Made by a program: the position numbers and the translations under genes | Assembly: GCA_018827375.1 (NCBI GenBank) | Contig: JAHJYW010000025.1 | Location: 1 to 33,109 of the forward strand | Direction: 5' to 3' | Length of the DNA: 33,109 nucleotides | Origin: Alphaproteobacteria bacterium | GTDB lineage: Bacteria; Pseudomonadota; Alphaproteobacteria; Caulobacterales; Hyphomonadaceae | Shown: one piece after another, positions 31,037 to 33,109 of the stretch | How the letters are laid out: every line of letters begins with the position of its first letter | Numbering within the stretch: position 1 is the stretch's first letter | Notes under the pieces: generated by a model | Database searches by the model: none | Seen by the model: the letters and a program-made list of their open reading frames with translations, nothing else | Told to the model about the DNA's origin: nothing

Positions 31037-32539
31037 ATGAGCACACAAGCAGCATCCTCCCGCCAGTTCACTTACGCCTTCGCCAAGGACAAGGGCCTCA
31101 TTGTCCTGCCTGATCGCGACACCCTGACGGTGGGCGTGCGCATGGGCGCGGATGCTTTCTGGCTCGTCGAGGCACGCCGGGCCCTCGGGTGCGCGCACGC
31201 CATCGAGTCGATGGATGCGGCCAGTTTTGATCGTGCGCTTACCAACGCCTTTAGCCAGGGGCCCCTTGGGGCGACTGACATCGAGGCGGCCGTGGCCAGC
31301 CGGGGCGGGCTGGAAAGCCTGATAGATGACATCCCGGAAGCGGCAGACCTGCTCGGCGGTAGCGATGATGCGCCGGTCATCCGCCTTATCAACGGCCTCA
31401 TTTATGAGGCGATGAAACGCCGCGCCTCGGATATCCACATCGATCCGTTCGAGGACAAACTGTCCATTCGCTATCGCATTGATGGCGATCTGGTCGAAGT
31501 GATCACGCCGCCACGCAAGCTCGCTGCACCGCTGGTCTCTCGCATCAAGGTCATGGCGCGCCTAGACATTGCCGAGAAACGCCTGCCACAGGATGGCCGC
31601 ATCTCCCTGCAAGCCGGTGGCCGCTCAATCGACGTGCGTGTCGCCATCCTGCCCACCCGGTTTGGCGAGCGGGTCGCACTCCGCCTCCTCGACACCCAGA
31701 ACGCCCTGCTGACGCTTGAACAACTCGGCATGGACTCAGACACCTACCAGCGCTTCGATCAGGTGTTGAGCCAGCCAAACGGCGTGATCCTCGTCACCGG
31801 TCCTGTCGGTTCGGGCAAGACGACGACGCTCTATTCATCCATCTCGCGCCTCAATACCGGCAACGTGAACATCATGACGCTGGAGGACCCGGTTGAGTAC
31901 GGCCTGCCAGGCATTAGCCAAACACAGATGGATGCCAAGGTCGGACTCACTTTTGCCCGCGCGCTTCGCAACATCCTGCGTCAGGACTTCAACATCGTCA
32001 TGGTCGGCGAGATCCGTGATCTTGAAACTGCCGAAGCCGCCTTCGAATTCGCGTCAACTGGCCGCCTCGCCTTCTCCACCCTGCACACAAACAGTGCCGC
32101 TGGCGCCATCACCCGCCTGCGCGACATGGGCGTCGAAACCTATCTCATGGCCTCCACCCTGCGCGCTGTCATGGCCCAGCGCCTGGTGCGAAAGCTTTGC
32201 GATGTCTGCAAAGAGCCAGCGCCCGCCGGCGCCGCCGAGTACGAAGCGCTCGATCTGCCTCCCGCCGAATCCTTCACGCATTACACACCTAAGGGCTGCA
32301 TGGCGTGCGGCAATACCGGCTTCCATGGGCGTATCGCAATTTATGAGTTGCTGGTCATCGACAATGCCGTGCGCAACCTGCTGCATGCGGATGCCACGGA
32401 AGATGCCATAGAAGCCGTCGCCTTCGCCGATCACCATCGCCTGATCGAGAATGCGCGCCGCTATGTATTCTCTGGCGAGACAAGCGTGACGGAAGTCCTG
32501 CGGGTCTGCCGCAAGGAGGCCCGCGATGGCAGCGTTTGA
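31037..32539 (+). CDS. gspE: Type II secretion system ATPase
   Basis: Cytoplasmic hexameric ATPase that powers pseudopilus assembly. 500 residues. Amino-terminal domain (about 1-120), then the RecA-like core: Walker A GPVGSGKT (255-262; usual GPTGSGKT), the Asp box LEDPVEYG, Walker B VMVGEIRDLETAE and the His box STLHTNSA. The four-cysteine zinc element is CDVCKEPA...CMACGNTGF, typical of GspE. The start at 31037 is four bases after the gspD stop. It overlaps gspF by 14 bases, so gspF translation is probably coupled. Confidence 0.97.
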   Translation: MSTQAASSRQFTYAFAKDKGLIVLPDRDTLTVGVRMGADAFWLVEARRALGCAHAIESMDAASFDRALTNAFSQGPLGATDIEAAVASRGGLESLIDDIPEAADLLGGSDDAPVIRLINGLIYEAMKRRASDIHIDPFEDKLSIRYRIDGDLVEVITPPRKLAAPLVSRIKVMARLDIAEKRLPQDGRISLQAGGRSIDVRVAILPTRFGERVALRLLDTQNALLTLEQLGMDSDTYQRFDQVLSQPNGVILVTGPVGSGKTTTLYSSISRLNTGNVNIMTLEDPVEYGLPGISQTQMDAKVGLTFARALRNILRQDFNIVMVGEIRDLETAEAAFEFASTGRLAFSTLHTNSAAGAITRLRDMGVETYLMASTLRAVMAQRLVRKLCDVCKEPAPAGAAEYEALDLPPAESFTHYTPKGCMACGNTGFHGRIAIYELLVIDNAVRNLLHADATEDAIEAVAFADHHRLIENARRYVFSGETSVTEVLRVCRKEARDGSV

Positions 32540-33109
32540 GTACGTCGCCGTCGACACGGGTGGCAAGCGCATGCGCGGCGTCATCTCAGCAGACAGCCCG
32601 CGCGCAGCCCGCAAGGAATTGCGCCTGCGCGAGCTCATGCCCGTCGAGGTCTCTCCGCTCAGCGCCAAGACAGCGCGCGGTGGCAAAGGCGCCAGTGGTC
32701 GCATCTCGGAGAAAGACCGGGCGCTTCTTGCGCGTCAGCTCGCTGTCCTCTTGCAGTCCGGACTCACCGTCGAACAGGCGCTGACCGCAGTTGCCGCAGA
32801 CGCGAAACCCGAAACCGTCGCCATCCTCCACCGCGTCCGCAATGAGGTCACCGAAGGCTCACGTTTCGCAGATGCTCTGGCGACCGCGCCGCGGGCTTTC
32901 CCGCCGCTCTTCAAGTCCGTTGTCGCAGCCGGCGAAATGTCCGGCCGTCAGGGCGAAGTGATGGAGCGTCTCGCGATCTATCTGGAAAACACCTGGCGGC
33001 TGCGCCAGAAGGTTCAATCCGCTCTTATCTATCCGGCCCTGCTGGCCACGCTCGCCATCGGCATGGTCATCGCGCTGATGATCATCGTCGTGCCGCGCCT
33101 TGTCGAACA
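32526..33109 (+). CDS. gspF: Type II secretion system platform protein, 3' end missing
   Basis: Polytopic inner-membrane platform protein that works with GspE. It begins MAAFEYVAVDTGGKRMRGVI, a typical GspF start, and has the first cytoplasmic T2SSF domain (ALLARQLAVLLQSGLTVEQA, then FPPLFKSVVAAGEMSG) and a hydrophobic segment (LIYPALLATLAIGMVIALMI) before the window ends. About 194 of the usual 400 residues are visible. The start lies inside the end of gspE (14-base overlap). Genes for GspG and the minor pseudopilins probably follow. Confidence 0.95.
   Translation, partial: MAAFEYVAVDTGGKRMRGVISADSPRAARKELRLRELMPVEVSPLSAKTARGGKGASGRISEKDRALLARQLAVLLQSGLTVEQALTAVAADAKPETVAILHRVRNEVTEGSRFADALATAPRAFPPLFKSVVAAGEMSGRQGEVMERLAIYLENTWRLRQKVQSALIYPALLATLAIGMVIALMIIVVPRLVE

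Overview
This window is ordinary, gene-dense chromosomal DNA from an alphaproteobacterium. The best guess is the Caulobacterales/Hyphomonadaceae group. That placement is inferred from the yacG–tRNA-Phe linkage behind a short RNase E/G-like gene, the eukaryote-type NADP isocitrate dehydrogenase, and a TonB receptor next to an elpS-like gene and a gsp operon, a layout reported in Caulobacter. I saw no integrase, transposase, phage gene or CRISPR array. Coding GC is visibly high, roughly 55-63% in the lines I counted.

Left part (1-9.7 kb): the 5' end of tuf (minus strand) with a good promoter; pgi, a short RNase E/G protein and yacG in one coupled run, followed by tRNA-Phe(GAA); an otsA-otsB-GH15 operon for trehalose-6-phosphate synthesis, dephosphorylation and probably trehalose or glucan hydrolysis; and a two-gene minus-strand pair of GNAT-type proteins divergent from a LysR regulator. 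One of the GNAT proteins keeps part of the LuxI autoinducer-synthase residue pattern.

Middle part (9.7-20.7 kb): an orphan E1/transketolase-like ThDP enzyme behind a perfect TATAAT box and a leader hairpin; two acyl-CoA dehydrogenase subunits (probably one catalytic, one not) divergent from an enoyl-CoA hydratase; trmJ; icd with a bidirectional terminator; a VIT/CCC1 metal transporter; an exported protein built from 23-residue repeats with a peptidoglycan-binding tail; and purB.

Right part (20.7-33.1 kb): an XRE regulator coupled to a PD40 lipoprotein, then a phosphate-starvation-like secretion locus. A large, internally duplicated lipoprotein resembling Caulobacter ElpS in context is preceded by five PhoB-box-like heptamers spaced exactly 11 bp apart. 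It is followed by a TonB-dependent receptor and by gspC-gspD-gspE-gspF of a type II secretion system that runs off the window. This is the most interesting region: the sequence predicts PhoB control of a surface lipoprotein, its partner receptor and perhaps the secretion machine.
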